From Paenibacillus senegalensis JC66 (GTDB lineage: Bacteria > Bacillota > Bacilli > Paenibacillales > NBRC-103111): 64,000 nt of DNA. Both the position numbers and the translations under genes were made by a program. Below are positions 1-10,200 of this stretch, piece by piece; the first letter of the stretch is position 1, and every line of letters begins with the position of its first letter. A model generated the notes under the pieces. It did not search any database. It worked only from the letters and a program-made list of their open reading frames with translations, and was not told the DNA's origin. The stretch is taken from contig NZ_HE610957.1 of assembly GCF_000285515.1 (NCBI RefSeq), positions 780,858-844,857 on the forward strand, read 5' to 3'.

Positions 1-3000
1 CTCACTTACCCGGGCAAATTCCTCTATAGCGCCTAAGTTAACCTCCCCAAGCGAGGAAATACGGCGCTTTAACTCACGAACATTATTTTGCGCCTCTGTC
101 ATATCCTCAGGCAGCGGATATCTTTCCTTGGCGAGCTCATAGCTGATTTCATAATCCTCCGAAAGCTTCTTGAGCAGATTGTCCAGCTCTACATCGAGCC
201 GCGTCATCCTCACCTCGGTTTGATGAAGCTCCTCATCCACCTGCTTTAAGGCCTGCCGCTGCTCCTTCGTCTTGCTCTCTTCCTTGTCCAGCTGTTCCAT
301 CCAATCGGCACGCTCAGCGCGTTTAAACTCAATCGTTTCAGAACAATGCTGCTTCTTTAATTTGAGGGAGTTAAGCCGCTCGATTTGCTCCACTTCTTGC
401 TCAGCGATTTGTTTGTCTCTCTCCCGCAGCTCCTTAAGCTGGGCATTAGCCTGCTCCTGTTCCTGTTCAGCCTGCTGGAAATCGCTTTGCAGTCTCCGGT
501 AATGCTCAACCAGCGACTGTTTCTCCTGCCCGAAAGAAGCTGCCTTCACCTTAAGCTCAGTCAACTGCTCCAGCAATTCCTCGCGCTCGGATTCGCTCGC
601 CTTGCGGGCCAGTTCAGCCTGGCGGATTGACTGCTGCAATTCCGCTTCCTTGGCCACCAGCCGCTCAAGCTCCTGCTCGGCCCGCTGCTGACGATGGACG
701 AGCTGCTCGTGCTCCTCAAGCAGAACCTGCTTGTCCTGTTCATACAGAACAACATGCTCCTCTGTTTTCTTCGCCTCATTCGTTAGGGGAGCCAGCTCGG
801 CGGCATATTGTCTTTCCTCAATCCGCTTCTGCTCCCCTTCTTCCCTCAGCTTCTCCAGCTGCTCATTTTCTGCGGCAAGCTCCTTTTTCATTTCGGATAC
901 CTTAATCATCAAATCCGTCAATTGGGCCTGAGACTGGCGAATCTCCTTATCCAGCTCTTCTACCTGCCGCTTGCGCCCCAATAGGCTGGTCGTCTTCTTA
1001 TGCTGGCTTCCCCCGGTCATGGAGCCCCCCGGGTTAACTACATCGCCTTCGAGAGTAACGACGCGGAAGCGATACTGGCAGCGGGCAGCGATCCGGTTGG
1101 CCTGCTCCAACGACTCGGCAATAATAACATGTCCTAACAAGCTGGACATAATCGCCTCATACTGGGGATCAAAGCTCACCAGCTCGCTGGCGATGCCGAC
1201 GAATCCCGCGACTTCTTCAATGGAACGGCGGTCTGTATGCGAAATGGATCGTCCGCGTATAACGTCCAGCGGCAAAAAGGTTGCCCGCCCGGACTGTTTC
1301 CGTTTCAAGAAGGCGATCGCCTGCCGGCCATGAGCTTCACTCTGCACGACTATGTTTTGCAAAGCGCCGCCCAAGGCGGTCTCCACGGCCGTCTCCACTT
1401 CTTTGGGCACCTTAAGCAGTTCCGCCACCGCCCCATGGATGCCCTGCAGCCCGTCCGGGCGCTTGGCTGCGCGCAGCACCTCGCGGACACCGTGCATAAA
1501 GCCATCATAGTCATTCTGCATTTCCTTCATCGTGTCGCGCCGGGAGGTTAAAGCATCGAGCTTCTGCTCCCATTTGCGAACCGTGGCCTGCGCTTGATCC
1601 AGCAGTTCATTACGCTTGCGCTGGCTCTGAGTCAGCTCGGCGAACCGGGCGCGAAACTGCTCCAGCTGTTTGCCGGTTTCCTGCAGCAGAGCTTCCAGCT
1701 CCTGTTTTCTTGCATGCAGACGCTGCTGCTCGGAGGACCACTTGCTCTGCTCTTCATCGAGCCGGTTCTCCCGTTTGGCCAGCGCCTCCAGCTGCTGCTC
1801 CGTATATCGGATTTCATTCCGGCTTTGAGCAGCGCGGTTGAGCGTTTCAAGCAGCTCGGCTTTCAAGTCCTCTTCGGTCTGGCTGCTGATGCCCCCGGAA
1901 ACCCCTAACAAACGGTCCTCTTCCTCGGTCAGCTTATCCCGGCAATCCTCCAGCTGCTGAGAAACAGCAACGATGCTTTCCTTCGTCTGACGCAGCTCAT
2001 CTTTCTTGGCTTCCAGACGCTGCTCCTGCAGACGCAGTGATTCCTCCAGCTGGGCAATAGAGGACTGGGTGTGCGATTTGCGTTCTTTCAGCACCTCACC
2101 TTGGCCCTCGCATTTTTCAAACTCCTCGCTGATCTGCAAAAGCTGCTCCTGCAGCTGCTGCAGCTCCTGCTCCAGCCGCTGGGTTTCCCAGCGGTGCTTT
2201 TCCAAATAAGCATCATGCTGGTTGACTACTCGCGCCAATTCCAGCTGCCGGGTAGAAAGCTGCTGGTGATGCTCCTTCATCCCGGTCCATTGCTTATGTA
2301 AATCCTCGATTTGCTGGACATAGACTGATATTTCGATTTGCTTCAAGTCTTCCTTCAGGCTTTTGAATTGCCGCGCCTTCTCCGCCTGATCCCGCAACGG
2401 CTCCATTTGATCCTCTAATTCAGCGACAAGATCATGGATACGCAGTAAATTCTGTTCGGTTTCCCCAAGCTTTTTTTCAGCTTCGCGCTTGCGGGATTTG
2501 TATTTGACAATACCCGATGCTTCTTCAAAAATACCGCGGCGGTCCTCTGATTTGGTGCTCAGGATTTCTTCTATTCGTCCCTGGCCAATGATAGAATAGG
2601 CCTCTTTGCCAATGCCTGTATCCATAAACAGCTCGGTTATATCCTTAAGCCGGCAGGGCTGCTTATTTATGAAATATTCACTGTCACCGCTGCGATGTAC
2701 ACGACGGGTCACGGTTACTTCGCTGAAATCCAGGGACAAAGCATTATCCGTATTGTCCAGGGTCAAAGAAACCTCCCCGTAGTTAACCGCTTTTCTGGCG
2801 TCGCTCCCGGCGAAGATGACATCTTCCATCTTGCCACCGCGCAAAGAGCGGGCGCTCTGCTCGCCCAGCACCCAGCGAATCCCGTCGGAGATATTGCTTT
2901 TGCCGCTGCCATTGGGCCCGACAACTGCCGTAATTCCCCGCACAAATTCCAGCTCGGTTTTATCGGCAAACGATTTGAATCCGGACAATTCAATCCGTTT

Positions 3001-3009
3001 TAATAACAT
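1..3009 (-). CDS. smc: Chromosome segregation ATPase SMC (3' end cut by window edge)
   Basis: SMC forms the ring-shaped condensin core that compacts and helps segregate the nucleoid, together with ScpA and ScpB. About 1003 codons are present from an ATG preceded by GAGGTGAG. Family members are about 1190 aa, so the C-terminal ABC half with Walker B and signature motif lies beyond position 1. The N-terminus has the Walker A motif GPNGSGKS near residue 35. Long Gln/Glu/Leu-rich coiled coil follows, interrupted by a Gly-rich hinge encoded roughly at 1000-1500. It lies 150 bp downstream of rnc, as in Bacillus. Many spurious open frames on the other strand come from the repetitive coiled-coil codons. 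Confidence 0.97.
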   Translation of the reverse strand, partial: MLLKRIELSGFKSFADKTELEFVRGITAVVGPNGSGKSNISDGIRWVLGEQSARSLRGGKMEDVIFAGSDARKAVNYGEVSLTLDNTDNALSLDFSEVTVTRRVHRSGDSEYFINKQPCRLKDITELFMDTGIGKEAYSIIGQGRIEEILSTKSEDRRGIFEEASGIVKYKSRKREAEKKLGETEQNLLRIHDLVAELEDQMEPLRDQAEKARQFKSLKEDLKQIEISVYVQQIEDLHKQWTGMKEHHQQLSTRQLELARVVNQHDAYLEKHRWETQRLEQELQQLQEQLLQISEEFEKCEGQGEVLKERKSHTQSSIAQLEESLRLQEQRLEAKKDELRQTKESIVAVSQQLEDCRDKLTEEEDRLLGVSGGISSQTEEDLKAELLETLNRAAQSRNEIRYTEQQLEALAKRENRLDEEQSKWSSEQQRLHARKQELEALLQETGKQLEQFRARFAELTQSQRKRNELLDQAQATVRKWEQKLDALTSRRDTMKEMQNDYDGFMHGVREVLRAAKRPDGLQGIHGAVAELLKVPKEVETAVETALGGALQNIVVQSEAHGRQAIAFLKRKQSGRATFLPLDVIRGRSISHTDRRSIEEVAGFVGIASELVSFDPQYEAIMSSLLGHVIIAESLEQANRIAARCQYRFRVVTLEGDVVNPGGSMTGGSQHKKTTSLLGRKRQVEELDKEIRQSQAQLTDLMIKVSEMKKELAAENEQLEKLREEGEQKRIEERQYAAELAPLTNEAKKTEEHVVLYEQDKQVLLEEHEQLVHRQQRAEQELERLVAKEAELQQSIRQAELARKASESEREELLEQLTELKVKAASFGQEKQSLVEHYRRLQSDFQQAEQEQEQANAQLKELRERDKQIAEQEVEQIERLNSLKLKKQHCSETIEFKRAERADWMEQLDKEESKTKEQRQALKQVDEELHQTEVRMTRLDVELDNLLKKLSEDYEISYELAKERYPLPEDMTEAQNNVRELKRRISSLGEVNLGAIEEFARVSE

Positions 3010-3161
3010 GGTCTCACCTCATAGCTATTGTATCACAACTATAGGCATTGAAAAGTGCTCGCACCCGGAACGATTACACAGAAAAAGCGGACAGAAAAGC
3101 CCTTGGGGCTGCTTCCTGTTCGCTCTTCACTGTCTTGCTCTCTATCCTTTTATGGCCTGGG

Positions 3162-3860
3162 TTAACTGATCGTCACATTCAAGCGGGAAAGGGCCTGGGC
3201 AGCGGCTTGCTGCTCCGCTTCCTTCTTGGAGCGGCCGGTTCCCTGGCCGAGCAGGCGCTCGCCCATACCGACCTCGGCCACAAATTCCTTCTCATGGGCA
3301 GGGCCTTTTTCTTCGACAATCCGGTATTCCAGAATTCCCATCCCATGCTGTTGAATGTATTCCTGCAGCTGCGTCTTGTAATCAAGAATTCTAGGCTTGC
3401 CGTCTGCAGACAGCTTAGGAAACATATGCTTCTGCAAAAACGCCTTCACCACTTCAAGGCCTTGGTCCAGATACAACGCGCCGATAAACGATTCGAACAC
3501 ATCCGCGAGGAGAGCCGGGCGGCTGCGCCCGCCGGTCAGCTCCTCGCCTTTACCTAATAAAACATAGCGGCCAAATTGCAGCTGTTCGGCAAAGGTGACT
3601 AGAGAAGGCTCACAAACAATCGAGGCCCTCAGCTTCGTCAGTTCTCCCTCACTCCGATTAGGAAAAATATCATATAAGTATTCAGAAACGGTCAGCTCCA
3701 GCACCGCATCGCCCAGAAATTCCAGGCGTTCGTTGTCCTTGCTTCCCGACACCCTGTTCTCATTAACATACGAGGAGTGCGTGAAGGCCTGCTTTAAGAG
3801 CTTCAGATTATGAAATTCTATGCCCAAAGCGGACTGCAGCTGTGTAAACTCCCGGTTCAT
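3162..3860 (-). CDS. rnc: Ribonuclease III
   Basis: This is the double-strand-specific endoribonuclease that matures rRNA and cuts structured mRNAs. The 232 aa length is normal. The signature [13 protein letters not shown], with the metal-binding Glu and Asp, is at residues 44-56. A second acidic cluster ([13 protein letters not shown]) lies near 120. A C-terminal double-stranded-RNA-binding domain starts near DYKTQLQEY, at about residue 160. It sits between fabF and smc, the standard Bacillota context. The Shine-Dalgarno is weak (AGGTG about 8 bases before the ATG). Confidence 0.97.
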   Translation of the reverse strand: MNREFTQLQSALGIEFHNLKLLKQAFTHSSYVNENRVSGSKDNERLEFLGDAVLELTVSEYLYDIFPNRSEGELTKLRASIVCEPSLVTFAEQLQFGRYVLLGKGEELTGGRSRPALLADVFESFIGALYLDQGLEVVKAFLQKHMFPKLSADGKPRILDYKTQLQEYIQQHGMGILEYRIVEEKGPAHEKEFVAEVGMGERLLGQGTGRSKKEAEQQAAAQALSRLNVTIS

Positions 3861-3903
3861 CCAAATACACCTGCTTCATAAAAGGTTATTTCTGCCCTAA
3901 ACC

Positions 3904-5142
3904 CTATTCGGTAAATTTCTTCATGATGATAGTCGCATTATGGCCGCCGAAGCCGAAGGAGTTGGACATGACCACATGCACATCTGCCGTTCTCGGCACA
4001 TTAGGCACGTAATCCAAATCGCATTCCGGGTCCTGATTGTCCAGATTAATTGTCGGAGGAATTCTTCCATGCTTGAGCGTTAGCCCGCAAATTACAGCTT
4101 CAACGCCTCCGGCAGCCCCGAGCAAATGGCCGGTCATCGATTTGGTCGAACTGACAGCCAGCTTGTACGCATGCTGCCCAAAAGCTTTTTTGACTGCGGT
4201 GGTTTCCGAAATATCCCCTACAGGAGTGGAAGTGCCGTGTGCGTTAATATAGTCAACGTCTTCCGCTTGGATGCCCGCATCCTTCATCGCCTTGGTCATG
4301 CAGCGGGCTGCTCCATCAGGATCAGGGTCAGTCATATGGTAAGCATCACCGCTCATCCCATAACCAATAATTTCTCCATAGATGGTCGCTCCACGCTTTT
4401 GAGCATGCTCCAGAGATTCAAGCACGAGAATTCCCGAGCCTTCTCCCATCACAAAGCCATCGCGTCCCGTATCAAATGGGCGGCTCGCTTTTTCCGGCTC
4501 ATCGTTGCGTGTTGACATAGCCCTAAGAGCACAAAAGCCTGCCATGCCGGTCGAGCTGATCGTAGCCTCCGCCCCTCCACAGATCATCACATCAGCGTCA
4601 CCGCGTTGAATGATCTTGTACGAATCTCCAATCGAGTGCGTACCGGTAGCGCATGCTGTGACGGCTGTGCTGTTTGGTCCTTTGGCGCCCGTCATCATCG
4701 AGATTTGACCAGAAGCCATGTTGGCAATCATCATCGGAATAAAGAAAGGACTCACTCGCTTAGGTCCTTTTTCCAGCAAGATTTTATGCTGTTCTTCCCA
4801 AGTGATCAGCCCTCCAATCCCCGAGCCTACAAATACGCCCACACGTTCCGGATCGGTATCCCGGCTTATATCCAAATTGGCATCTTTGAGCGCCAACTGA
4901 CTGGCGGCTACGGCAAACTGCACAAATCGGTCCATCCGACGGGCTTCGCGCTTGTCCATATAATCCTCAGGAGAAAAATCCTTAATGGAAGCAGCTATCC
5001 GTGTAGGATACTCGCTGACATCAAAGCTTTCAATTAAGGAAACCCCAGATTTGCCTTCCATTAAATGGTTCCAGAACGTTTGCAGATCATGCCCTAGTGA
5101 AGTCATAACCCCCAAACCTGTTACAACCACTCGTTGTGCCAT
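3904..5142 (-). CDS. fabF: Beta-ketoacyl-ACP synthase II
   Basis: FabF performs the elongating condensation of acyl-ACP with malonyl-ACP in type II fatty acid synthesis. The 412 aa length is typical. The Cys-His-His set is visible: the nucleophile in TACATGTHS (Cys164), His in [11 protein letters not shown], and His in [12 protein letters not shown]. It follows acpP with about 78 bp between them, which holds a perfect hairpin (5188-5214). It is the last fatty-acid gene before rnc. The start ATG has GAGGTGAG upstream. Confidence 0.97.
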   Translation of the reverse strand: MAQRVVVTGLGVMTSLGHDLQTFWNHLMEGKSGVSLIESFDVSEYPTRIAASIKDFSPEDYMDKREARRMDRFVQFAVAASQLALKDANLDISRDTDPERVGVFVGSGIGGLITWEEQHKILLEKGPKRVSPFFIPMMIANMASGQISMMTGAKGPNSTAVTACATGTHSIGDSYKIIQRGDADVMICGGAEATISSTGMAGFCALRAMSTRNDEPEKASRPFDTGRDGFVMGEGSGILVLESLEHAQKRGATIYGEIIGYGMSGDAYHMTDPDPDGAARCMTKAMKDAGIQAEDVDYINAHGTSTPVGDISETTAVKKAFGQHAYKLAVSSTKSMTGHLLGAAGGVEAVICGLTLKHGRIPPTINLDNQDPECDLDYVPNVPRTADVHVVMSNSFGFGGHNATIIMKKFTE

Positions 5143-5187
5143 GGACTCACCTCTATATATGACATCACTTATTAAAATAATGAGGAT

Positions 5188-5214
5188 AAGTCCCGTTATG
5201 TGAAAACGGGACTT
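5188..5214 (-). terminator. Intercistronic hairpin between acpP and fabF
   Basis: A perfect 10-bp inverted repeat (AAGTCCCGTT / AACGGGACTT) with a 7-base loop follows the acpP stop codon. Read on the minus strand it is followed by AT-rich sequence but no clean T-run. It may be a weak attenuator or an mRNA-stabilising hairpin that keeps acpP transcript more abundant than fabF transcript. The role is inferred. Confidence 0.55.
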
Positions 5215-5220
5215 AACTTA

Positions 5221-5457
5221 TTACTGCTTATGAGATTCTATGTAGGCAACAACTTCACCCACGCTGGAAATTTTCTCTGCGTCTTCATCAGAAATCTCCA
5301 TATCGAATTCATCTTCAAGTTCCATAACCAATTCCACTACATCCAGGGAATCAGCGCCAAGATCATCTTTAAACGACGCTTCGGGAGTTACTTCTGACTC
5401 TTCCACCCCAAGGCGATCGACAACTATCCTTTTCACACGATCCAATACATCGGACAT
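5221..5457 (-). CDS. acpP: Acyl carrier protein
   Basis: ACP carries growing acyl chains on a 4'-phosphopantetheine arm. The protein is 78 aa and strongly acidic, with the attachment Ser in [15 protein letters not shown]. An in-frame GTG nine bases upstream is part of the Shine-Dalgarno (GAGGAGGTGA), so the ATG at 5457 is taken as start. It lies between fabG and fabF in the fatty-acid cluster. Confidence 0.97.
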   Translation of the reverse strand: MSDVLDRVKRIVVDRLGVEESEVTPEASFKDDLGADSLDVVELVMELEDEFDMEISDEDAEKISSVGEVVAYIESHKQ

Positions 5458-5545
5458 CCGGTTCACCTCCTCTTTGGTATTATACGAGAATTAAATATAA
5501 AATGCCATACAATCCTAAAAAGCCCTTCTCCATGCGGCCGGAAGC

Positions 5546-6286
5546 CTACATATACATACCGCCGTCAACATGAAGCGTTTGTCCTGTCATGTAAGAAGCT
5601 GCATCCGAGGCCAGGAACAGCACCACTTTGGCGATCTCCTCAGGCCGGCCTAAACGGGAAAGCGGAATTTGCCCGAGCAGCGCATCCTTTGTCTCTTGGT
5701 TGAGCTTGTCGGTCATGTCCGTTACGATAAAACCTGGGGCCACCGCATTAACGGTAATCCCGCGGCTTGCCAATTCCTTGGCAGCTGATTTGGTTAAGCC
5801 AATTACTCCCGCTTTGGCAGCGGCATAGTTAACTTGTCCGGCATTACCTGTCGCTCCGACGACAGAGGAAATATTGATGATGCTGCCCGAGCGCTGCTTC
5901 ATCATTGGCCGGGTAGCCGCCTTCACGCAGTTAAATACGCCTTTAAGATTGGTCGCAATAACCGCATCGAAATCTTCTTCTTTCATTCTCATTAACAAAT
6001 TATCTCTAGTTATTCCCGCATTATTCACTAGAATATCGATACGCCCCAATTGGCTGATAGTTTGCTGCACCAGCTCATCAGCCTGCTCCGAGCTGCTGAC
6101 ATCTGCTCTGAGGCTTATAGCGCGGCGCCCCATCGTTTCAATGGCTTGGACTACCTCGGCGGCAGCGGCTTCACTTCCTGCATAATTGACTGCCACATCC
6201 GCCCCCGCTTCGGCGAGCTGCAGAGCTATCGCCCGGCCAATTCCACGAGAGCCTCCTGTAACCAGGGCCACTTTACCTTTTAACAT
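5546..6286 (-). CDS. fabG: 3-oxoacyl-ACP reductase
   Basis: This NADPH-dependent reductase performs the first reduction in each elongation round. It is a classical short-chain dehydrogenase of 246 aa, with the cofactor motif TGGSRGIG at residues 10-17, NNAG near 88-91, catalytic Ser about 141, Tyr154 and Lys158 (YAAAK), and the C-terminal HVDGGMYM. A strong Shine-Dalgarno (GAGGAGG) precedes the ATG. It lies between fabD and acpP, so the fatty-acid role is much more likely than another SDR function. Confidence 0.96.
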   Translation of the reverse strand: MLKGKVALVTGGSRGIGRAIALQLAEAGADVAVNYAGSEAAAAEVVQAIETMGRRAISLRADVSSSEQADELVQQTISQLGRIDILVNNAGITRDNLLMRMKEEDFDAVIATNLKGVFNCVKAATRPMMKQRSGSIINISSVVGATGNAGQVNYAAAKAGVIGLTKSAAKELASRGITVNAVAPGFIVTDMTDKLNQETKDALLGQIPLSRLGRPEEIAKVVLFLASDAASYMTGQTLHVDGGMYM

Positions 6287-6344
6287 ATCCTACCTCCTCT
6301 TGAATCATGTACACCTTGATTCATGTACGCCAGATTGAATTGAC

Positions 6345-7286
6345 TCAAGCTGAAAACTGTGCTTTTGCTGCTTCCAGGCTGGTCACATTGTTTACCGATA
6401 CGACCTGGACAGAGCGGTTGATTTTCTTAATCAACCCGGCGAGCACCGAGCCTGCACCAATTTCAACAAACGTATCCACGCCTTCTTGAATAAGCCACTC
6501 GATACTGTCTTCCCATAGTACCGGGGAATATACCTGCTCCACCAGAAGAGTGCGAATTTGCTCGGGCTCGACGACCGCTCTTGCCGTCACGTTCGCTATT
6601 ACAGGTACAGCAGCCGGCTTCATTGGAGTCTGACTGAGCACATCCGCCAACCGGTCAGCCGCCGGCCGCATCAGCGAGGAGTGGAACGGACCGCTGACCT
6701 CAAGCGGTATAATCCGCTTGGCTCCGGCCTCCTCCTTGCCCCTTGCAATCACGGCGTCAACCCCCTCTTTCGTCCCGGAAATGACAATCTGTCCGGGACT
6801 GTTCAAGTTAGCCGGCTCGACAGCAGAGCCTTCTTCGCTAATGCGGGCGCACAAGGTGCTGAGCACCTCCCGTTCAGAGCCAAGCACAGCGGCCATTGCT
6901 CCCTGTCCGGACGGCACCGCGGAGTCCATGTATTCGCCTCTCAGGCGAACTACCTTCAGCGCATCCTCAAAGGAGAGCACGCCAGCAGCAACAAGCGCGC
7001 TATATTCCCCCAGGCTGTGGCCTGCCACATAATCAGGGCGAATTCCGCAAGGCTTTAATGCCTCCAGAAAAGCAACGCTTGTCGTAAGCAGCGCAGGCTG
7101 TGTATGATAGGTCAGCTTTAACTGATCCTCCGGTCCGTTAAAAATCAATTCACTCTGCGCATACCCCAGCACCTCGTCAGCCTGCTGAAATCTTTCGCGC
7201 GTTCGGGCATCCGCATCATACAGATCGCGTCCCATTCCTACTGCCTGGGCCCCCTGCCCAGGAAAAACAAATGCGAGTTTTCCCAT
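6345..7286 (-). CDS. fabD: Malonyl-CoA:ACP transacylase
   Basis: FabD loads malonyl groups onto ACP. The 313 aa protein begins with the family motif FVFPGQGAQ. It has the nucleophilic Ser in GHSLGEYSAL (Ser91) and the partner His in SGPFHSSLM. AAGGAG lies before the ATG. It sits between fabH and fabG; the 54 bp to fabH and 58 bp to fabG suggest one transcript. Confidence 0.97.
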   Translation of the reverse strand: MGKLAFVFPGQGAQAVGMGRDLYDADARTRERFQQADEVLGYAQSELIFNGPEDQLKLTYHTQPALLTTSVAFLEALKPCGIRPDYVAGHSLGEYSALVAAGVLSFEDALKVVRLRGEYMDSAVPSGQGAMAAVLGSEREVLSTLCARISEEGSAVEPANLNSPGQIVISGTKEGVDAVIARGKEEAGAKRIIPLEVSGPFHSSLMRPAADRLADVLSQTPMKPAAVPVIANVTARAVVEPEQIRTLLVEQVYSPVLWEDSIEWLIQEGVDTFVEIGAGSVLAGLIKKINRSVQVVSVNNVTSLEAAKAQFSA

Positions 7287-7340
7287 ACGTTCGACTCCTT
7301 TATATCGTTAACCATTTTCAGTCCTCGTTCGTTTTCTTCT

Positions 7341-8327
7341 TTACCAGACAAGCACAGACGCCCCCCAGGTCAATCCGCCTCCAAAACCGACCATGACCAG
7401 GCAATCGCCTTCTTTCACTTTTCCTTCCTCCACAGCCTCGGCCAATGCAATAGGGATCGAGGCAGCGGAGACGTTTCCATATTTATGCAAGTTAATCATG
7501 CATTTTTCTTCCGGCAGCTCCAGCCGGTTCAGGGACGACTGAATAATGCGTATATTCGCTTGGTGGGGTACGAGCAAATCCACGTCCCCCTTATCCATTC
7601 CCGCTTTGCGCAATGCCTCTTCTGCTGCGGAGCCCATAATGCGGACCGCAAACTTGAACACTTCTTGTCCTGCCATATAAATATAATGCTGTTTTTGCTC
7701 TAAAGATTCCGGCGAAGATGGATTGCGTGAGCCGCCCCCGGCAATTTTCAACAGCTCCCCGCCGGAGCCGTCTGCACCAAGCTCGAAGGAGCGGAAGCCC
7801 CTTCCTTCCGGCACAACGCCGAGCACAGCTGCACCTGCACCATCGCCAAACAGAATGCATGTATTGCGGTCGGTATAATCCGTAATTTTGGATAAGCATT
7901 CAGCGCCTATCACCAGCGCGTATTTATAGGTGCCGGTAGCAATAAAATTAGCCGCGTTAGCCAGCCCGTAAATAAAGCCTGAGCAGGCGGCCGACAGGTC
8001 AAAAGCAGCTGCCTGCTTCGCATTAAGCTTTTCCTGCAGGACACAGGCAGTGGAAGGAAAAGCCATATCCGGCGTGATCGTGGCCACGATAATAAGGTCA
8101 AGATCCTGTGCGGTTATTCCCGCATTCTCCAAAGCGATTTGCGCAGCCTGATAGGCAAGGTCCGAGGATGCCTGCTCAGACGAAGCAATTCTTCGCTCCT
8201 TAATCCCTGTGCGAGTAGAAATCCACTCGTCATTAGTGTCCACCATTTGTTCCAAATCTTGATTAGTCAATACTTTATCGGGCACATATTTGCCTGTTCC
8301 GATAATTCCAACCGGTAATATATTCAT
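7341..8327 (-). CDS. fabH: Beta-ketoacyl-ACP synthase III
   Basis: FabH starts fatty acid synthesis by condensing an acyl-CoA primer with malonyl-ACP; in Bacillota it usually prefers branched primers. The 328 aa protein has the active Cys115 in [12 protein letters not shown], His in VPHQANIRI and Asn in GNVSAASIP. The start lies 11 bp after plsX. Gene order plsX-fabH-fabD differs from B. subtilis, where fabH is elsewhere. Confidence 0.97.
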   Translation of the reverse strand: MNILPVGIIGTGKYVPDKVLTNQDLEQMVDTNDEWISTRTGIKERRIASSEQASSDLAYQAAQIALENAGITAQDLDLIIVATITPDMAFPSTACVLQEKLNAKQAAAFDLSAACSGFIYGLANAANFIATGTYKYALVIGAECLSKITDYTDRNTCILFGDGAGAAVLGVVPEGRGFRSFELGADGSGGELLKIAGGGSRNPSSPESLEQKQHYIYMAGQEVFKFAVRIMGSAAEEALRKAGMDKGDVDLLVPHQANIRIIQSSLNRLELPEEKCMINLHKYGNVSAASIPIALAEAVEEGKVKEGDCLVMVGFGGGLTWGASVLVW

Positions 8328-8338
8328 CTAATTCCCAC

Positions 8339-9325
8339 TCACTTCCTGCTGATTTCTGCGGAAATTGCTGATACGAGTTCCGCCTCTATAGCCGTCCGCG
8401 CCTGGCGCACAGCATTTTTAATCGCATTGGCATCGGATGACCCGTGGCTTTTCAATACGAGCCCGTCAATGCCAAGGAACGGGGCCGCGCCATGCTCTGT
8501 ATAATCCAGCTTCTTTTTGAACCTCGTCAAGCCCGGCTTCAGCACCGCAGCGGCCAGTTTGCTGGCAAAGGATCGGGTAAACTCCTGTTTTAACACCAAA
8601 AAAATTGTGCCTGCCGTTCCTTCCAGCGCCTTAAGCAGCACATTGCCGACAAAGCCGTCACATACGAGCACATCACAGCTGCCTTCAAGAACATCCCGAG
8701 CCTCGACATTGCCTATAAAATGTATCGGAGCATTGGCCAGCAGCGGAAAAGCCGCTTTCGTCAATTCATTGCCCTTCTGCTCCTCCGTGCCTACGTTGAG
8801 CAGGCCTACACGCGGCTTCTCCATACCGTTCACCTTGGTCCGGTAGATGCTGCCCATAATCGCGTATTGCAATAAATTTTCCGGAGAGGAATCCATATTC
8901 GCCCCCAGGTCAAGACAGAGCGTCCCTGCTCCTTTCATACTGGGAATGACCGGCGCTAACGCAGGGCGGTCAATACCGCGTATTCTGCCGATTACGAGCA
9001 GACCCGTAGTCATTAAGGCCCCCGTATTTCCGGCGGAAATCAGCGCATCGGCCTCCTTGTTTTTCACCAGACGTCCGGCCACCACCATAGAAGAATCCTT
9101 CTTGCGCCGCACCGCCTTCGCCGGTTCATCAGTCGACTCGATTTTATCGGGAGCATGAACAACCTTGACATTATCAGGTTTGGCGGCCAGCAGCGGATCC
9201 AGCTTGGCCGAGTCCCCGACCAGAATCAGCTCGCTGTCACTCCATTCCTTGGCGGCCAGCAGCACTCCTTCAACAATCGCTTGCGGAGCATGGTCTCCCC
9301 CCATGGCATCAATCGCTATTCGCAT
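8339..9325 (-). CDS. plsX: Phosphate acyltransferase PlsX
   Basis: PlsX converts acyl-ACP to acyl-phosphate, the donor for PlsY in phosphatidic acid synthesis. The 328 aa length is normal. The N-terminus RIAIDAMGGDHAPQ and internal SAGNTGALM and DGFVGNVLLK are family hallmarks. It overlaps the 3' end of fapR by 17 bp, with AAGGAGGGG inside fapR as its ribosome site. The overlap suggests translational coupling with the regulator of the same pathway. Confidence 0.97.
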   Translation of the reverse strand: MRIAIDAMGGDHAPQAIVEGVLLAAKEWSDSELILVGDSAKLDPLLAAKPDNVKVVHAPDKIESTDEPAKAVRRKKDSSMVVAGRLVKNKEADALISAGNTGALMTTGLLVIGRIRGIDRPALAPVIPSMKGAGTLCLDLGANMDSSPENLLQYAIMGSIYRTKVNGMEKPRVGLLNVGTEEQKGNELTKAAFPLLANAPIHFIGNVEARDVLEGSCDVLVCDGFVGNVLLKALEGTAGTIFLVLKQEFTRSFASKLAAAVLKPGLTRFKKKLDYTEHGAAPFLGIDGLVLKSHGSSDANAIKNAVRQARTAIEAELVSAISAEISRK

Positions 9326-9908
9326 CGGGAGCCCCTCCTTCTCCTCGTTCTTTTTTGGAATGAAAGATTACAAAGCTGCCTTCAAAAACGATTTCATTAT
9401 TAACGGTGGTGGTTACATCCACTTTGGCCGTGCCTCTTGTGACTGAACGCACATAGCCTTTGGCCACGCACTTCTCTCCCAGCATAACCGGCCGCACGAA
9501 GCGAATCTCCGCTGAAGCGGTCAAAGCGATGGCATCATTAATGACACCCACAGCCAGTGAATTCGCCTGGGCAAAAATATGGTGCCCTCTGGCGATTTTA
9601 GTGCGCGCAAACACATGCTCTTCCCGGATTTCAAATAACGAGATTCCGCTTTTATCCAGCTGAAGATCAATGATATCTCCGATCACTTCATCAAGCTGAA
9701 GCGAGCGTACCTGATCATACGACTGCTCTGCCATTTGTTTAATTCTTTCCCTGAGCTCAGGTATGCCAAGCTCCATCCGATCAAGACGGATCGTCTGGAT
9801 GCTCACACCAAAACGCTGAGTCAGTTCCTCATCGGTCATAAATGGGTTGTCCTCTATCACTTGGCTCAGCTGCTGCTGCCTGAGCCTCTTAGGTATGCGT
9901 TCTATAAT
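9309..9908 (-). CDS. fapR: Fatty acid/phospholipid regulator FapR, probable ATT or ATA start
   Basis: FapR represses fatty-acid and phospholipid genes and is released by malonyl-CoA. An N-terminal HTH (FGVSIQTIRLDRMELGIPEL) is followed by a hot-dog effector domain (ARGHHIFAQANSLAVGVI). The nearest usual start, GTG at 9860, would cut into the DNA-binding region. In the same frame upstream the conserved FapR N-terminus continues (ERIPKRLRQQQLSQ). No ATG, GTG or TTG is available there, only ATA at 9905 and ATT at 9908, with AAGGCGGTG placed about 5-8 bases upstream. The extension matches the length and Lys/Arg pattern of B. subtilis FapR. The exact start codon is inferred. Confidence 0.9.
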   Translation of the reverse strand: MIERIPKRLRQQQLSQVIEDNPFMTDEELTQRFGVSIQTIRLDRMELGIPELRERIKQMAEQSYDQVRSLQLDEVIGDIIDLQLDKSGISLFEIREEHVFARTKIARGHHIFAQANSLAVGVINDAIALTASAEIRFVRPVMLGEKCVAKGYVRSVTRGTAKVDVTTTVNNEIVFEGSFVIFHSKKERGEGGAPDANSD

Positions 9909-10029
9909 GCCGCACCGCCTTCTTCAATTCTTTCTGCAAGAAACACTGTTTGTAGATGAATTCGAATTATGCATGCCCATCTGCAAAGAGTGAAATCGAT
10001 TTTACAGCGATGGATATTGATACTTAATG

Positions 10030-10046
10030 ATATTACCAGGTGCTAA
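10030..10046 (-). promoter_or_regulatory. Candidate FapR operator upstream of fapR
   Basis: On the minus strand this reads TTAGCACCTGGTAATAT. As I recall the FapR box (about TTAGTACCTGRTACTAA), it matches at about 14 of 17 positions. It sits about 125 bp before the proposed fapR start, fitting known FapR autoregulation. A TATAAA-like -10 lies just upstream, but I could not find a convincing -35. The stretch from fapR to rpmF (9909-10251) holds no gene. Confidence 0.5.
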
Positions 10047-10200
10047 TTTATAGCTTTTCTCATTTTACCCTAAAAGCGCAAAGAAAGGAAAGCTAAATCT
10101 CCTAATGAAGACTTGCAATTTCATCCGAGCAAACCGCTGACCCCGAAAATTCCGGACGAACATTCGCCCTGGTTGATGATTATGCAAATTATTTAGCATT

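Noticed and set aside
272-2301. Ser/Cys-rich plus-strand frames opposite smc
   Set aside because: They are mirror images of the Gln/Glu/Leu-rich coiled-coil codons of SMC and have no gene features.
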